A stretch of DNA of 64,000 bases, from the NCBI RefSeq assembly GCF_002929305.1, contig NZ_PJIO01000004.1, forward strand, positions 81,963 to 145,962, read 5' to 3'. Position 1 is the first letter of the stretch. The number at the start of each line of letters is the position of its first letter. The stretch is from Arthrobacter sp. GMC3 (GTDB lineage: Bacteria; Actinomycetota; Actinomycetes; Actinomycetales; Micrococcaceae). The notes under the pieces were generated by a model that did not search any database, had not been told where the DNA came from, and was given only the letters and a program-made list of their open reading frames with translations. Shown piece by piece: positions 33,546-42,636 of this stretch. The position numbers and the translations under genes were made by a program.

Positions 33546-34799
33546 ATGACCAGGACATCACCAGTCGATGTGGTGACCGACGCCGCGAAAACCTCGGCCC
33601 TGCGGCTGGTGCTCGCACAGCCGCTCTACAAAGCAGCAACGCTGGCCTTATTCCTCTCAGGTCTGGGGATCTCCGCCGCCGCACCCCTCATTGCCTCGTT
33701 TCTGGTCACCGAGCTTGGCGCGTCGCTCCCTGTTGCCGGGCTCTACTACCTCACCAACCTCACGGCCCCGATTGCCGGATACGTTGTCGGATCGCGATCG
33801 GACCGAAGCGGGAAACGCCTTGGACTCTTCCGAATCTGCGCCATCGCCGGATTCGCTGGATGGATGGGCATCGCGTTCTCCACCGAACTGTGGATGCCCT
33901 TCGTTATCAGCTTCGTCGTGCTCGGGTTCGCCGGTGCTGCGACATCCCAGCTGTTCGCCGCGATTCATGACCAGCTCGCCGCGCGCCCCACTTCGGCCAA
34001 CGACGGCGTCGTCGCGATCGTGCGGATGGCACTCACCGCCGGCTGGGTCATTGGTCCCGTACTCGGGTCCTTCCTTGCCGCCTATGCCGGCTTCCGCGCT
34101 ATGTTCGTGGTGGTCGCCGTTGCGACGCTCGCGCAGATCATTCCCCTGGGAACTCTCCGTGGAACCCCACCGGCGTCTGCGCCTGAAATTTCGGCACTTC
34201 CCCCTGGGGCTCCGCCCTTCCGTGCCATGCTGCCGCTACTAGCCTTCACGGCACTGTACGTTTGCGTTTATGCGGGAGAGTCGGTGAAATATGCGTACCT
34301 CCCTCTCTACATGAACGAACAGTTACATCTCGCTCCTGCACTGAGCGGCGCGATCATTGGCATTCAGCCGCTCGTCGAACTTGCCCTTATGCCTCTTGCC
34401 GTGATCTTTGGCCGCCGCATCGGCATGACCCGGCTCATGGCTATCGCCGCAGCCTGCGGTGTGGCCGCGAACATTTGCTTCGCCACCACTGGCACTCCCG
34501 CCGGCCTTTTTGCCGGGCAAATCCTCATGGGCGCCGTCTGGGGTGTGTTCGCCGCACTCGGAATCATCGTTGCCCAGCGCCTCTTACCCGCCGCCGTAGC
34601 AACAGCATCCGCAATCTTTCTCAGTTCGACGGCGGTCAGCTCGGCGATTGGCGGACTTGCCGGTGGCCTAGGCGTCGCCGCAATAGGACTTCCCCTTGTC
34701 TTCATTATTCCCGCAGCCTTCGCCGCCATTGCCGTCATTGGTCTGCTCGTCATGGACCGTCGTGAGAAATCTCGCCAGTCCGTAGCCACGTCAGACTAG
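33546..34799 (+). CDS. MFS sugar-efflux-type transporter (SetA-like)
   Basis: 417 aa from ATG 33546, seven bases after AGGAG. Twelve helices. The loop GYVVGSRSDRSGKRLGLFR between helices 2 and 3 and the helix VRMALTAGWVIGPVLGSFLA in the N-terminal half resemble the sugar-efflux SetA/SotA group. The C-terminal half has YAYLPLYMNEQLHLAPALSGAIIGIQP. It follows the DeoR gene by 91 bp, so it may expel or exchange sugars or sugar-like compounds. Substrate is inference. Confidence 0.82.
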   Translation: MTRTSPVDVVTDAAKTSALRLVLAQPLYKAATLALFLSGLGISAAAPLIASFLVTELGASLPVAGLYYLTNLTAPIAGYVVGSRSDRSGKRLGLFRICAIAGFAGWMGIAFSTELWMPFVISFVVLGFAGAATSQLFAAIHDQLAARPTSANDGVVAIVRMALTAGWVIGPVLGSFLAAYAGFRAMFVVVAVATLAQIIPLGTLRGTPPASAPEISALPPGAPPFRAMLPLLAFTALYVCVYAGESVKYAYLPLYMNEQLHLAPALSGAIIGIQPLVELALMPLAVIFGRRIGMTRLMAIAAACGVAANICFATTGTPAGLFAGQILMGAVWGVFAALGIIVAQRLLPAAVATASAIFLSSTAVSSAIGGLAGGLGVAAIGLPLVFIIPAAFAAIAVIGLLVMDRREKSRQSVATSD

Positions 34800-34959
34800 T
34801 TCCCATCTGCAGCGGCCCCGCCAACAAGGAAGGCGACACCTGCTGTTGCCACCAAAACATGCGGCTAGGGCGGCCAAGGAAAAAGAGTCACCCCGGAGCA
34901 AGCTGCCCGGCACCAGGCCCCGGGCGCCTGCCGAGATAACGTGTCAGGATCGCGAATCT

Positions 34960-35844
34960 TCACAGCTCGGCAATGACGATCTTCTTCATAGTGAGCATCC
35001 GCTGGTAAGCGCCGGGTCGTTGCACTAGCTCATCCATTTTTTGCGGGACGATTTGCCAGCTCACGCCAAAGCGATCGACGGACCAGCCGCATTGTTCGGC
35101 CTCCGGCACGGCAGAAAGCGCCTCCCACAATGTATCGATCTCAGCCTGGTCAGCGCAGTCGGACGACAACGAGAGACCCGGTGTGAACGTGAAGTCGTGG
35201 TCCGTGCCGCCATCCATGGCGGAAAACCACTGGCCGGCAAGCTTGAATTCGGCGAACATGAGGCCGCCGGTGTCTCCCGGTTGGGGCACCACCATTCCGG
35301 TGCCCGAATCGGGAAAAAGCCCGGTGTAAAGATCGATGGCCTGCTGGGCGTGGGCCACTGGGCCGGTGAATAACAATTGGGGAATCACCATTGCTCGCCG
35401 CTCACCGGCAGGGTTGGTCAGCATGAGCTGCCAGTTCACACCGAAGCGGTCTTCGACCCAGCCGTACAGTTTGCTGTGCGGGTACTCGCCCAATGCCATG
35501 CGAACCTCGCCACCGTCGGCGAAAGCATCCCAGATGCTATGGAGGCGGGTGCGCGCCTCATCCTCGCCGCCGTCGAAGAATAGTGGATCCATGTTCAGGA
35601 TGAACGACAGCGCAGGTGTTGGGCTGAACTCGGTCCCGGCATTGATGAGGCGGATCTGGTATCCAGAAACACTCACATCCACGATGAGTGGTTGCCCGGC
35701 AAAATCACGTTGGAAGTCCGGCAAGTTATCGGCCGGATAAGACATTGTTACCTCGGCTGCCGTGTTCGGAAGTACTGCGGAGTAGAAATCTCCGACCTCC
35801 GCAGCGTTGCCTTGGCACCACACGTTGGGCACGATCCGTTGCAT
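34960..35844 (-). CDS. PhnB-like protein with two VOC (glyoxalase-fold) modules
   Basis: 294 aa with AGGAGGAAAC directly before ATG 35844. Two tandem PhnB/VOC modules: residues about 1-135 (IVPNVWCQGNAAEVGDFYSAVLPNT...YGWVEDRFGVNWQLM) and about 150-285 (IPQLLFTGPVAHAQQAIDLYTGLF...CGWSVDRFGVSWQIVP). The repeated DRFGV.WQ block is the family hallmark. These proteins, once named 3-demethylubiquinone-9 methyltransferase-like, have no settled function and lack a methyltransferase fold. Convergent with the MFS gene across 160 bp that hold only weak GC-rich hairpins. Confidence 0.85.
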   Translation of the reverse strand: MQRIVPNVWCQGNAAEVGDFYSAVLPNTAAEVTMSYPADNLPDFQRDFAGQPLIVDVSVSGYQIRLINAGTEFSPTPALSFILNMDPLFFDGGEDEARTRLHSIWDAFADGGEVRMALGEYPHSKLYGWVEDRFGVNWQLMLTNPAGERRAMVIPQLLFTGPVAHAQQAIDLYTGLFPDSGTGMVVPQPGDTGGLMFAEFKLAGQWFSAMDGGTDHDFTFTPGLSLSSDCADQAEIDTLWEALSAVPEAEQCGWSVDRFGVSWQIVPQKMDELVQRPGAYQRMLTMKKIVIAEL

Positions 35845-35873
35845 GTTTCCTCCTAATGAGATTCTTCAGCATG

Positions 35874-36050
35874 TCACGGACGCCCCGTCCCATCAATAGT
35901 TCTGGAAGCCGTAATGCGCAGGGAATAGGAACCCGAACCGGAAAGTTTCTGGGCGACGGCGCCCCCACGAAGCAGAACCGGTGGCGGTTGCTCCGCGAAG
36001 TCACCGAATAATCCAGCGGCCTTGGCCTTCACCACCTGGCTGCCGGTCAT
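35874..36050 (-). CDS. Hypothetical small protein (58 aa)
   Basis: Minus-strand frame from ATG 36050 with GAGGG seven bases upstream, ending 29 bp before the PhnB-like gene. The sequence (starting MTGSQVVKAKAAGLFGDF, ending DGTGRP) is not recognisable. It could be a small gene cotranscribed with the PhnB gene or a remnant. The frame also continues upstream without a stop into the palindromic repeat at 36070. Low confidence. Confidence 0.3.
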   Translation of the reverse strand: MTGSQVVKAKAAGLFGDFAEQPPPVLLRGGAVAQKLSGSGSYSLRITASRTIDGTGRP

Positions 36051-36069
36051 GACAGGGCCCTCGGAGAGC

Positions 36070-36127
36070 GCGAGCCGTGAGATTTGGCTACTTAGCGGGG
36101 TTTATCCCGCCATATCTCACGGCTCGC
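36070..36127. repeat. Dispersed palindromic repeat, copy 1
   Basis: A 19-bp inverted repeat (36070-36088 and 36109-36127, 18 of 19 paired) around a 20-base centre, with arm core GAGCCGTGAGAT.TGGC. The same arm sequence recurs at 41829-41878, so this is a repeat family rather than a private terminator. It lies 13 bp after the end of the antiterminator gene. An A-run follows on the plus strand, i.e. the T-run on the minus strand precedes the stem, which argues against a standard terminator. Confidence 0.7.
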
Positions 36128-36139
36128 AAAAAAGGGAAG

Positions 36140-36988
36140 TTAGCCGCGGTCTTCGGTCATCAGCCGGGCTACGTGGAGGGTCAGATAGGTGGTTTCGTCC
36201 TCGGCCAGCGGCTCGCCGAGTCGAAGTTCCAGGACGCTTTGCAACCTGATGGCCGTTGCGTAGGCGTCAGGGTAGGAGTCTCTAATGGCGGTGCTCAACT
36301 TCCCGGCACCCTCATCCAGCTGTTTGCCAGAGGCGGCGCGCACAAAGAAATAGCGCAGGTGGGTGATGAACCGGGCCGCGTTGACGGTGTCGCGGTCAAT
36401 GGGCCGTCCGGCTGCCTGTTCAATCACCTCAAAAAGCTGGGAAAAAACGCCCGTCATTTGATAGGTGAATGACAAGTCTCCGACGGCGAATCCGGCATTG
36501 ACTAGGTGCATGGCGATCGAGACAGCTTCCCCGTCATCCAGCGGGGTGTCCAGGGAGGCGTTGACGTGCTCGAGCATGCGTTGGGCGGCCCGCAGCTCTG
36601 CCGGATAGAGGTGTGATACCTCGGCCCGGAGCGGGTACTCGAACTCGATGCCGTCGTGGAGGCGCTTGATGGCAAAGCTGAGGTGATCGGCGAGCGTTAC
36701 GGCAAGCACGGTGCTGTTGGGAATGGCCAGCTCCGCCCGTCCCGCCTCGAGGGCGGCTTCAGCTAGGGCCAGATGCTCTGCAGGGATGGAGGCAATCATG
36801 GCGCCAAAGTTGTCCGGGTTGCGGCCGTCCTCCGGGACAAAGATGCGCACTATCTGCGACGGGTCCACCTTTTGGCCAGGTTTTGCCTGGAAGCCCAGGC
36901 CGCGCCCGGTGAGTATCACCTCGCGGCCGTTTCCGCCGGCTTCGCGGGCAAGGACAACGTTGTTGTTGAACACGCGCAGGATTTCCAT
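36140..36988 (-). CDS. BglG/LicT-family transcriptional antiterminator
   Basis: 282 aa, ATG 36988 preceded by AGGGAAAG. It has three parts: an N-terminal RNA-binding CAT domain (residues 1-55, starting EILRVFNNNVVLA and GFQAKPGQKVD), PRD1 (about 65-170) and PRD2 (about 175-282). Candidate phosphorylated His are in LADHLSFAIKRLHDG (PRD1), FITHLRYFFV and YLTLHVARL (PRD2). When active it binds the RAT hairpin and prevents a terminator from forming. The matching RAT lies before the PTS gene at the head of this operon, so the protein controls its own synthesis. Activity should be set by PTS phosphorylation. Confidence 0.92.
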   Translation of the reverse strand: MEILRVFNNNVVLAREAGGNGREVILTGRGLGFQAKPGQKVDPSQIVRIFVPEDGRNPDNFGAMIASIPAEHLALAEAALEAGRAELAIPNSTVLAVTLADHLSFAIKRLHDGIEFEYPLRAEVSHLYPAELRAAQRMLEHVNASLDTPLDDGEAVSIAMHLVNAGFAVGDLSFTYQMTGVFSQLFEVIEQAAGRPIDRDTVNAARFITHLRYFFVRAASGKQLDEGAGKLSTAIRDSYPDAYATAIRLQSVLELRLGEPLAEDETTYLTLHVARLMTEDRG

Positions 36989-37052
36989 GCCGTAACTTTC
37001 CCTGACTTGAATTGTGGAAGGGACGGGGCCTGTGCGGCCCCGCCCCTAGGTG

Positions 37053-38486
<1,434 letters not shown>

Positions 38487-38505
38487 CTACGGTCCTTTTC
38501 GTTGC

Positions 38506-40386
38506 TTAGAGTTCGATATCCAGGGCGGGAACACCGAGGTCCAGGTGCCCCTCGCCAACAGGCACGACGGCGGTCAGGTTCTTGGTGTTGGTCACCACCA
38601 TGATGGTCATGTCGCTGAAACCGGCCTCGCGGATCTTGTCCCGGTCGATGGTGGCCAGCAGATCCCCGGCCTCCACGCGCTGACCGCGCACCACCGCAGG
38701 GGTGAAGCCTTCGCCGTTCATTTGCACGGTGTCGATGCCGATGTGTACCAGGACCTCCACGCCGTCGTCGGTTTTCAGGCCATAGGCGTGCCCTGACTTC
38801 ATGGCCACCTTTACAGTGCCCGAAATGGGGGAGTGGACCGTGTCCTGTTCGGGGATGATAGCCATCCCGGCGCCCATGGCACCGGAGGCGAAGACCTTGT
38901 CCGGCACTTCGGAAAGGGCGACGGCGGTGCCGGCCACGGGGGCGAGGACCACGGTGTTGCCAGTTGTCGTTGCGGTGGTGGCTTCCTTGGTGGGGGCGTC
39001 GGCAGAGCCAGCGGCAGCACCGGCGTCGACCGTGTCAGGGGTTTCGCGGGGGCCAAAGAAGAACGTCAGCAAGAAGCCGATGGCGATGGCCACGGCCGTG
39101 CCCAGCAGCAGGGTGACGAAGCTGCCGACGGCGGTAAAGGCCGGGAGGCCGATCAGGGACGGGAAGACGAAAGCACTGGCTGCACTACCGCCCATGGCTA
39201 CGATGGCGCCGCCCACGGCTCCGCCGGCGATGCCGAAGTAGAACGGCTTCTTCAGGGGCAGGTTGACACCATAGATGCCCGGTTCGGTCACGCCGGCCAG
39301 GAATCCAGAGAACGCTGCCGGGGCGGCAACTTCGCGTCGCTTGGCGCTGTGGCTGCGCAGGGCAACGGCGAGCATGGCGGCGGACTGGGACAGAACGGCC
39401 GGCAACAGCGGTGCCATCATGACGGAGAAGCCAACGGTGGCAATGTCATTGAGCATGACCGGAATCAGGCCCCAATGCAGGCCGAAGACCACGAAGACCT
39501 GCCAGAAGCCACCCAGCAGGGCGCCCGCCAGCCACGGTGCGAAGGTGAACGTGGCTGTGATGCCGGAGGAAAGGCCATTGGCCAGGAAAATCGTCGCCGG
39601 GCCCACTGTCAGCAACGTCAGCGGAACCATGATGGCCATGGCCAGCAGCGGGGTCATGAAGTTGCGGATGGCCGATGGCAGCACCTTGAGCAGGAAGCGC
39701 TCCAAGTAACCCTGCAGCCAGACCGCGATGATGATCGGGATGACCGAGCTGGTGTAGTTCATGACGGAGAACGGAATGCCAGCGAAGTTCGCCTGGGTGC
39801 CGTTCAAAGCCACGATGGACGGGTAGACCAGCGCGCCGGCAATGGCCATGGCGGTGAACTGATTTGCCTTGAAGCGTTTGGCCGCCGTGATGGCCAGGAA
39901 CAGCGGCAGGAAGTAGAACAGGGCGTCGGCGGAGGCATTCAGGACCACATAAGTGGAGTCCGCAGGTGCCAGCCAACCGAAGTTGGCGGCCAGGGTCAGG
40001 AACGCCTTGAACAATCCGGCGGCAGCCAGGGGCCACAGGATCGGCTGGAAGATGGCCGAAACCATCTGGATGAAACGGTTGAAAATGTTGCCCTTCTCGG
40101 GCGTTGCCTCCTCGGCGGCGTCGTCGCTGCCGAAACGGCTGATCTTGCCCAGTTCCGCGAACACTGTGGGGACGTCGTTGCCGATGACCACCTGGTACTG
40201 GCCTCCGGCCTTCATGACGGTGATAACACCGGGCAGCTTTTCGACGGCGGCGGTGTCGGCCTTCGCGTCGTCGCGCAGTTTCAACCGCAGCCTCGTTGCG
40301 CAGTGGGTGGCTGCTGCCACGTTGCCTTCTCCGCCAACACCCTCCAGGATGTCTGCGGCCAATGTTCGGTAATTCACGGAAACCAT
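38506..40386 (-). CDS. bglF: PTS beta-glucoside-specific EIIBCA
   Basis: 626 aa from ATG 40386, with AAAGGA upstream. A longer in-frame start would run through the leader terminator and is rejected. Domains in order: EIIB at about 1-90, with phosphorylated Cys29 (THCATRLRLKL); EIIC at about 105-460, with ten or so helices (GVTEPGIYGVNLPLKKPFYFG); EIIA at about 490-626 (VLAPVAGTAVALSEVPDKVF; phospho-His in VLVHIGIDTV). It imports and phosphorylates beta-glucosides and probably also phosphorylates the antiterminator PRDs. Expression passes through the RAT/terminator switch upstream and a CRP/GlxR-like site. Confidence 0.94.
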   Translation of the reverse strand: MVSVNYRTLAADILEGVGGEGNVAAATHCATRLRLKLRDDAKADTAAVEKLPGVITVMKAGGQYQVVIGNDVPTVFAELGKISRFGSDDAAEEATPEKGNIFNRFIQMVSAIFQPILWPLAAAGLFKAFLTLAANFGWLAPADSTYVVLNASADALFYFLPLFLAITAAKRFKANQFTAMAIAGALVYPSIVALNGTQANFAGIPFSVMNYTSSVIPIIIAVWLQGYLERFLLKVLPSAIRNFMTPLLAMAIMVPLTLLTVGPATIFLANGLSSGITATFTFAPWLAGALLGGFWQVFVVFGLHWGLIPVMLNDIATVGFSVMMAPLLPAVLSQSAAMLAVALRSHSAKRREVAAPAAFSGFLAGVTEPGIYGVNLPLKKPFYFGIAGGAVGGAIVAMGGSAASAFVFPSLIGLPAFTAVGSFVTLLLGTAVAIAIGFLLTFFFGPRETPDTVDAGAAAGSADAPTKEATTATTTGNTVVLAPVAGTAVALSEVPDKVFASGAMGAGMAIIPEQDTVHSPISGTVKVAMKSGHAYGLKTDDGVEVLVHIGIDTVQMNGEGFTPAVVRGQRVEAGDLLATIDRDKIREAGFSDMTIMVVTNTKNLTAVVPVGEGHLDLGVPALDIEL

Positions 40387-40421
40387 GGCAGTCCTTTCTG
40401 TCCGTTCCGTCTTTCGGGCAC

Positions 40422-40464
40422 AAAAAAAGACCCAAGATATGCGTCTGGCGCACATCTCAGGTCT
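40422..40464 (-). terminator. Leader terminator of the beta-glucoside PTS operon
   Basis: On the minus strand AGACC-tg-AGAT-g-TGCG pairs with CGCA-t-ATCT-tg-GGTCT around a short loop and is followed by seven T. It starts inside the RAT, so RAT and terminator are mutually exclusive. It ends 36 bases before the PTS start codon. Confidence 0.85.
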
Positions 40465-40488
40465 TGCCTCGTGACCGAGTAACAATCC
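40459..40488 (-). promoter_or_regulatory. Ribonucleic antiterminator (RAT) for the BglG/LicT protein
   Basis: Minus-strand GGATTGTTACT, then CGGTCACGAG, then GCAAGACCT. This keeps the conserved two blocks of known RATs (GGATTGTTACTG...CAGGCAAAACCT) almost unchanged, with a CTC/GAG closing stem. Its last bases are also the left arm of the terminator. Confidence 0.9.
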
Positions 40489-40524
40489 TTACAGGCAGCA
40501 TTGCCTGCGCGGCTTACGTTACCC

Positions 40525-40538
40525 GTGATTCGCGTCAC
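40525..40538. promoter_or_regulatory. CRP/GlxR-like binding site in the PTS promoter region
   Basis: GTGATTCGCGTCAC has the GTGA-N6-TCAC core of the CRP/GlxR consensus (TGTGAN6TCACA). It lies 37 bp upstream of the RAT, where a cAMP-receptor protein could modulate the operon. Outermost bases do not match. Confidence 0.5.
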
Positions 40539-40578
40539 CAGCAAATTGTGCCGGATTACACGCGAGGCCTCGGGCTGC

Positions 40579-41430
40579 TTAGATCAGCCCAAGATCCGCG
40601 AAGGCCGCAGCGATTCCCTCCTGGCTCGGCGGCAGGGCCGTGCGGTCAGCCAGGGCCACCAGCCCGGGGTGTGAGCCCTCAATCGCAACCCCAATTCCGG
40701 CGTAGGCGATCATCTCCAGGTCGTTTTCACCGTCACCGAATGCGATGGTGGCCGCCCGGTCAATGCCAAGGAACGCAATGGCAATACCGACGCCGTCGGC
40801 CTTGCTGATGCCGCGCTGGAACAGCTCGCCCGCGTGCGTGCCCTCGGCGGCAATCGAGTTGGCGACGACGGCGATGTCCGCACCAATTTCTGAGGCCAGC
40901 ACGTCCATGGGGATCGGGGACTCGAAGACCGAGGCCTTGGCGAACGGGGGCAGCAATTCGCCGATGGGCTGCACCGAGCCCAGAATGGCGGAGGAACCCT
41001 TGGGCTGGCCATCCGCAGTTTTTTTGAAGTGACCCTCGATGATGGCGCGCAGACGATCCGTAGCTGCCGCGGGCACATGGAGCGCATCCTGGGCCTCAAG
41101 GATGTAGACGGCGTGGTGTGCGTCAAGGGCGGCCACCGTTCGGGCAGCCAGATCCGCCGGGAAACGCCTGTCCAGCAGCACTTCGCCAGCCACCTCCACA
41201 TAGGCTCCGGCGCTGGCAACCAGGCCGTCAAAGCCTGCCTCCAGGATGTGTTCGGGGAGCATGGACACCGGCCGGCCGGTGCACAGCAGGACCTTGTGGC
41301 CGGCCGCGCGCGCCGCCTGGACTGCGCGCACATGGCCTTCGGGGACAATCCCGTAGTCGGCATATGTGCCATCAACATCAAGGAAAACGGCGTGGATGGT
41401 TTTTTCGGCTGTGGGAGTCTCGGCGTTCAT
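40579..41430 (-). CDS. Cof-type HAD-superfamily phosphatase
   Basis: 283 aa from ATG 41430; the frame is open further upstream but that extension overlaps the plus-strand RAT region and reads as non-coding. HAD motif I VFLDVDGTYADYG near residue 15, motif II LLCTGRP, Lys in GISKADGV, and motif III/IV FGDGENDLEM. A Cof-type C2 cap lies between. These enzymes dephosphorylate sugar phosphates or nucleotide cofactors. It lies upstream of the PTS operon in the same direction, separated by the regulated leader. It may drain excess sugar phosphate; substrate unknown. Confidence 0.87.
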   Translation of the reverse strand: MNAETPTAEKTIHAVFLDVDGTYADYGIVPEGHVRAVQAARAAGHKVLLCTGRPVSMLPEHILEAGFDGLVASAGAYVEVAGEVLLDRRFPADLAARTVAALDAHHAVYILEAQDALHVPAAATDRLRAIIEGHFKKTADGQPKGSSAILGSVQPIGELLPPFAKASVFESPIPMDVLASEIGADIAVVANSIAAEGTHAGELFQRGISKADGVGIAIAFLGIDRAATIAFGDGENDLEMIAYAGIGVAIEGSHPGLVALADRTALPPSQEGIAAAFADLGLI

Positions 41431-41534
41431 GTTCAGGGAGTCTACCGGTGCCCCCGCACTCACCCTGGCCAGGGAGGAGGATCCCGGGAGCAGATTTGAC
41501 GCAGGTCTCATGGATTCCGCACACTTGGAACCAA

Positions 41535-41565
41535 GGATATGTAACTGGTCACCCAGGCAGGATCC
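41535..41565 (+). promoter_or_regulatory. Second, orphan RAT-like antiterminator
   Basis: Plus-strand GGATATGTAACTGG, then TCAC, then CCAGGCAGGATCC. It keeps the RAT layout (GGAT.TGTtACTG and CAGGCA blocks; pairs GGAT/ATCC and CTGG/CCAG) with one inserted base and one mismatch in the first block. It overlaps a terminator exactly as the functional RAT does. No intact beta-glucoside gene follows. Confidence 0.7.
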
Positions 41566-41606
41566 GATCATGAAGCGAACCCGCTGCATGTTCGGGTCCT
41601 TTTTTT
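41559..41606 (+). terminator. Terminator overlapping the orphan RAT
   Basis: AGGATCCGA (41559-41567) pairs with TCGGGTCCT (41592-41600) through one wobble, with an inner ATG/CAT and AGC/GCT stem, then a run of T. The plus strand has no gene upstream, so this must be a leader terminator rather than a gene-end terminator. Confidence 0.75.
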
Positions 41607-41650
41607 GTTGGGCAAAAGTTGTGGTTTGGTACTTTACCCAAGGAGAAGAA

Positions 41651-41818
41651 ATAAACAATGACGTCCTAGCTCCAGTGAAAATGCCGGCCGACGGTGTCGC
41701 CGAACTAGACGTTGGGGTCACGATCGTCCTCAAGGGCGAACCAGCGGAAGACGCCGCGCGGCCAGTATTCTCTCCCTCATGGGCCTCAGTGCGGCTTAAC
41801 CCCGCCGCCTGGGTTTGA
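41651..41818 (+). pseudogene. Decayed reading frame behind the orphan RAT
   Basis: AGGAG at 41641-41645 is followed five bases later by ATA, AAC, AAT, GAC..., a frame of 55 codons (DVLAPVKMPADGVAELDVG...) without a valid start codon. The only ATG nearby (41658) meets a stop after three codons. The layout promoter/RAT/terminator/ribosome site suggests a former BglG-controlled gene whose ATG became ATA and whose 3' part is lost. I cannot name the family. A functional non-ATG start is a remote alternative. Confidence 0.4.
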
Positions 41819-41828
41819 AACCCGGAAT

Positions 41829-41878
41829 CGAGCCGTGAGATATGGCGACTTACCGGCTTCTAAGCCGCCATATCTCAC
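41829..41878. repeat. Dispersed palindromic repeat, copy 2
   Basis: Shares the arm GAGCCGTGAGATATGGCG with the repeat at 36070-36127 and the returning arm CGCCATATCTCAC; the outer six bases of the right arm have diverged (AGGTGG instead of GGCTCG). Centre has a further TTA/TAA pairing. It lies 59 bp upstream of the racemase gene on the plus strand. Confidence 0.7.
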
Positions 41879-41937
41879 AGGTGGCGACTGGTCGAAACTA
41901 GGATGAGTGAAAAGTCGCGGACGATCGGAGAAGGATC

Positions 41938-42627
41938 ATGAAGAAGATCGGCCTATTGGGCGGGATGAGCTGGGAGAGCACTGCCCTGTACTACCAGCTC
42001 ATCAACGAACGTATCAAGGAAGAATTGGGCGGCCTGCACTCCGCCCGCTGCGTGCTGGCATCGGTCGACTTCGCCGAAATCGAGCACATGCAGAGTGCCG
42101 GAGACTGGGACGGCGCGGCCAAACTGCTCTCCGCAGAGGCCCAGCTCCTTGAAGCTGCCGGGGCCGAACTTCTTGTGTTGTGCACCAACACCATGCACAA
42201 GGTGGCGGAGACCATCGAGGCCGCAGTGGGCATTGAGTTCTTGCACCTGGCCGACGTCACAGCGCAGGCAGTGATAAATGCTGGGGTGGACACCGTTGGC
42301 CTGTTGGGTACGCGTTTCACGACGGAAGAGAACTTCTACATTGACCGCCTGAAATCGCGCGGACTGCAAGTTTTGATTCCTTCCCCGGAAGACCGGGTGA
42401 TCGTCAATCGAGTGATCTACGAGGAACTGGTGGTCGGTGTCATCCGGGACGAGTCCCGCCGTGAGTACCAGCGCATCATCAACGATCTCCAGGACAAGGC
42501 GGCACAGGGCGTCATTCTTGGCTGTACCGAGATTGAGCTGTTGATTGGTGCCGAGGATTCTGCGCTGCCCGTGTTCTCCACGACCAAACTCCACGCCGAG
42601 GCCGCGGTAGCCGCCGCGCTGGCGTAA
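41938..42627 (+). CDS. Aspartate/glutamate racemase family protein (RacX/YgeA-like)
   Basis: 229 aa, ATG 41938 with GAAGGA upstream. N-terminal KKIGLLGGMSWESTALYY is the hallmark of the YgeA/RacX branch. The two catalytic Cys are present: Cys82 (LCTNTMHK) and Cys196 (GCTEIELL). It interconverts L- and D-amino acids in the cytoplasm without a cofactor; YgeA-type enzymes are broad-specificity. It stands alone, converging on the UbiB-like gene with 9 bp between. Confidence 0.9.
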   Translation: MKKIGLLGGMSWESTALYYQLINERIKEELGGLHSARCVLASVDFAEIEHMQSAGDWDGAAKLLSAEAQLLEAAGAELLVLCTNTMHKVAETIEAAVGIEFLHLADVTAQAVINAGVDTVGLLGTRFTTEENFYIDRLKSRGLQVLIPSPEDRVIVNRVIYEELVVGVIRDESRREYQRIINDLQDKAAQGVILGCTEIELLIGAEDSALPVFSTTKLHAEAAVAAALA

Positions 42628-42636
42628 ACGGCCTAG

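Noticed and set aside
34800..34959. Terminator between the convergent MFS and PhnB-like genes
   Set aside because: Only five-base GC stems could be found and no T-run; not enough to call.
38833..40482. 549-codon plus-strand frame opposite the PTS gene
   Set aside because: Composition (Gly/Gln/Glu/His rich, repetitive) is that of a shadow; the minus strand carries a full EIIBCA with all catalytic residues.
41808..41832. GGGTTTGAAACCCGG resembles a tRNA T-arm
   Set aside because: No acceptor stem, anticodon arm or CCA end can be built around it; it is a short palindrome next to the dispersed repeat.
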